DNA from: Paenibacillus gallinarum | GTDB lineage: Bacteria > Bacillota > Bacilli > Paenibacillales > Paenibacillaceae | NCBI RefSeq assembly: GCF_014836635.1 | Contig: NZ_JACSQL010000004.1 | Location: forward strand, 1-64,000 | Direction of reading: 5' to 3' | DNA length: 64,000 bases | Part shown: positions 62,257-64,000 of the stretch, in pieces | Numbering within the stretch: the stretch's first letter is position 1 | Layout of the letters: each line of letters begins with the position of its first letter | Program-made: the position numbers and the translations under genes | Notes under the pieces: generated by a model | What the model was told of the DNA's origin: nothing | Databases searched by the model: none | Seen by the model: only the letters and a program-made list of their open reading frames with translations

Positions 62257-62913
62257 TTATCGGGGGAAATCTCGTTCCACTAGTCCTTGTTCGATGGCAT
62301 AACGGGTAAGCTGAACCCGATTCTCAAGTTGTAGTTTTTGTAAAATGTTTTTCAAATGATTTTTAACGGTTTGATCGGATATCCCAAGTGCATCGGCTAT
62401 TTCTCGGTTCGTTTTTCCAGAAGCCACCCAGTTCAATATTTCTCTTTCTCTATTTGTTAAGGGTGGGCGGTTATCGTCCGTTTTCATCGTTTTGGGGAAT
62501 TCCTGCAGAATCTGATAGGCAAGTTCCTGACTGAACGGGGCTTCATCGCATACAGTGGCTCTTAGGTATTCCAGCCAGGTCGAGGAAGAGAGATTCTTAA
62601 ATAGGTAGCCTTGAGCGCCTTGTTTAAGTGCTTCGAACAGATGGGTCACATCATCCGAGACGGTTACCATCACGATGATGACATAGGGATAGCGCTGCTT
62701 GATCAGCCTCGTTGCCTCCAAACCGTCCATACCGGGCATTCTGATATCCATCAGAATTAAGTCAGGCATCCATTCCTCAGTAAGCCGGAGTGCTTCTTCA
62801 CCGCTGGTAGCCTTCCCTACAATTTCAAATGAGGGGTCCTCAGATAAAATAGCCTCGATCGCTGCCCGCGCATGAGCAGAGTCATCTACGATGAGTACTC
62901 GTGTATTGTTCAT
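62257..62913 (-). CDS. NarL/LuxR-type response regulator (second)
   Basis: 218 aa. Receiver: DD pair near 10-11, phosphoacceptor D in LILMDIRMPGMDG, K in LFKNL. LuxR helix-turn-helix at about 150-205 (LTNREREILNWVASGKTNREIADALGISDQTVKNHLKNILQKL). ATG 62913 has AAAGGAGG 10 bp upstream and overlaps the upstream kinase gene by 4 bp. Target genes unknown. Confidence 0.92.
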   Translation of the reverse strand: MNNTRVLIVDDSAHARAAIEAILSEDPSFEIVGKATSGEEALRLTEEWMPDLILMDIRMPGMDGLEATRLIKQRYPYVIIVMVTVSDDVTHLFEALKQGAQGYLFKNLSSSTWLEYLRATVCDEAPFSQELAYQILQEFPKTMKTDDNRPPLTNREREILNWVASGKTNREIADALGISDQTVKNHLKNILQKLQLENRVQLTRYAIEQGLVERDFPR

Positions 62914-63752
62914 GAATCAGGTCCTCCTTTCATTATGGTCATACACGTCCCGCCATGTTCTTGGTTATAAAAAGCAAAATCCCAGCCCATTTCAGCGGCC
63001 CGATCTTTCGTAATCCGGAGGCCATATCGGTCCGGTCTACCCCAAGGGTCACCTTTATACCCTAATCCGTCATCCATAATGGATACGGCCCACGATGCCT
63101 TATTTCCTTGGCCCGTAATTTGAATAAAACCTGCGTTGGCATGTTTGCGGACATTGAGAACGGCTTCCCTAATACAAGCGATCAGTTCAATTTGTTCTTT
63201 CGTGGTTAAGTCCTCATCGGGTATATTCCAGCTGATCTTGGATTCCAGACGACTGGTGTAAATCAGATCCTCAATCTGTCTAAGCATCTGCTGAGGGTGT
63301 GCAGGAAGATCACCGGGATCGGGCGGAATCTTGAGCTGAGCAATGGCTTGTCTCACATAATGATGAATCTCATGCACTGTTTTTCTTGCATCTCGCAGTT
63401 CACCTTGATGAGCAGAACCAGACAAATTGCGGTCCGCTTTATCCATTTGTACTGATAATAAAAATAAAGATTGTGCAATCCCATCATGCAATTCTCTTGC
63501 CATTTGTTCTCTAGCCTCAAGAGCAGACTTTGCTGCTTTTTCTTTCTCTAACTCTGCCTGAGCACGTTCCATGACCTGAAATAATTTATTTAACAGGGTT
63601 ACGCTGACCAGATAAATAATGAAAGGTGTCAGCCAATTGCCAGCCTCCATTGAGAGATAGGGCATAAGAAACTGATGTCTAATGTATTCCCATAAACCGA
63701 CCGTAATCGTTGGGATGATAAGAATCATCCATTTAATATGTTTATAGCTCAT
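62910..63752 (-). CDS. HisKA_3 sensor histidine kinase
   Basis: 280 aa from ATG 63752 (MSYKHIKW), with AAGGAG about 11 bp upstream; the longer GTG start overlaps that site. Two short membrane segments near the N-terminus (about 7-25 and 40-60) with no sensor domain between them, then a coiled linker, phosphoacceptor H in ARELHDGIAQSL (about 88), and a HATPase_c ending with DDGLGY and YGLRITKDRAAEMG. Overlaps the response-regulator gene, so this is its cognate pair. Resembles DesK/LiaS-type small sensors of membrane state. The 63765-64000 tail shows no gene. Confidence 0.9.
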   Translation of the reverse strand: MSYKHIKWMILIIPTITVGLWEYIRHQFLMPYLSMEAGNWLTPFIIYLVSVTLLNKLFQVMERAQAELEKEKAAKSALEAREQMARELHDGIAQSLFLLSVQMDKADRNLSGSAHQGELRDARKTVHEIHHYVRQAIAQLKIPPDPGDLPAHPQQMLRQIEDLIYTSRLESKISWNIPDEDLTTKEQIELIACIREAVLNVRKHANAGFIQITGQGNKASWAVSIMDDGLGYKGDPWGRPDRYGLRITKDRAAEMGWDFAFYNQEHGGTCMTIMKGGPDS

Positions 63753-64000
63753 GAGCAGCTGCACTCCTTATCACAGGGGAAATCAAAGTAAAAACACTAA
63801 CTATTTTTATTATACCTTCTAATTGAAGGAAAGGGATTAGTTTCAGCCATCGGAGAAGGGGTAAATAGAAACATGGTGCGTGATTTCAAGTATATGGAAG
63901 GATGTGTATGAAAAAAAGGCGGTAGGGGAGAGTCAACCTTGCTCACTTCCCGTTATGCTGTATTCTTACGCAGAATGCAATTTTCCTTTGTACCCCGTCC

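Overview
The window looks like chromosomal DNA from a Paenibacillus-type, low-to-moderate GC Firmicute. This rests on Gram-positive ribosome-binding sites (GGAGG-like, several with TTG or GTG starts), lipoprotein lipoboxes, many YesM/YesN-type and AraC-type sugar regulators beside LplA/LplB/LplC-type transporters, a CotJC-like manganese catalase, and a Bacillus-like tRNA cluster. The organism call is inference; no rRNA or marker gene is present.

Layout: (1) 1-570, six tRNA genes (Gln, Lys, Leu, Gly, Cys, Gly) ending in a strong terminator. (2) 0.6-7.9 kb, an organosulfur-acquisition island: two TauD-type dioxygenases (one broken by a single amber codon), a sulfonate-type binding protein, SsuB/SsuC-type ATPase and permease, and an SfnB/DszC-like flavin oxidoreductase. 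Two divergent transcription units start from a shared 190 bp centre. Each has the same bipartite promoter and an RNA leader ending in an intrinsic terminator, which suggests paired attenuators or riboswitches. (3) 7.9-15.6 kb, individual genes: a beta-lactamase-fold hydrolase, remnants of a PucR-type regulator, a YpfJ-type zinc peptidase, a chemoreceptor, a manganese catalase and a DUF2087-type protein. (4) 15.7-40 kb, carbohydrate use: a GH88/105 unsaturated-uronyl hydrolase with an LplBC-type transporter and two paralogous binding proteins, a membrane-bound AraC regulator, a uronate-dehydrogenase-like enzyme, a YesMN two-component system driving a GanSPQ-like importer plus a GH2 beta-galactosidase, an esterase, an Ig-like lipoprotein and a heparinase II/III-like lyase.

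(5) 40.1-47.2 kb, an NAD-centred cluster: two tandem class-M-like sirtuins in which the usual catalytic His is Gln or Glu, an HD hydrolase and nicotinate phosphoribosyltransferase in one operon. An HxlR regulator is divergent, with a nicotinamidase-fold cysteine hydrolase, an Lrp regulator and a metallo-beta-lactamase-fold lipoprotein beyond it. A long palindrome upstream of the sirtuin operon recurs upstream of the lipoprotein, pointing to one regulon. This is the best candidate for an undescribed system. (6) 47.4-56.8 kb: a small membrane ORF, a complete IS30-family element, a secreted protein of nine BIG2 repeats, a split chromate transporter with an Lrp regulator, and an Nre-like module (GAF protein, NarL-type regulator, PAS kinase) divergent from an FNR-like regulator with a C-terminal cysteine cluster and an FNR-type box between them. 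(7) 56.5-64 kb: a small gene with a near-perfect Fur box, an amino-acid binding protein, phosphoglycerate mutase, a DUF445 membrane protein, a DenV-like DNA glycosylase and a second NarL/HisKA_3 two-component pair.

Start codons were moved from the longest ORF wherever a ribosome-binding site clearly favoured an internal start; these choices are given per entry. No CRISPR array, rRNA, prophage or replication origin was seen.
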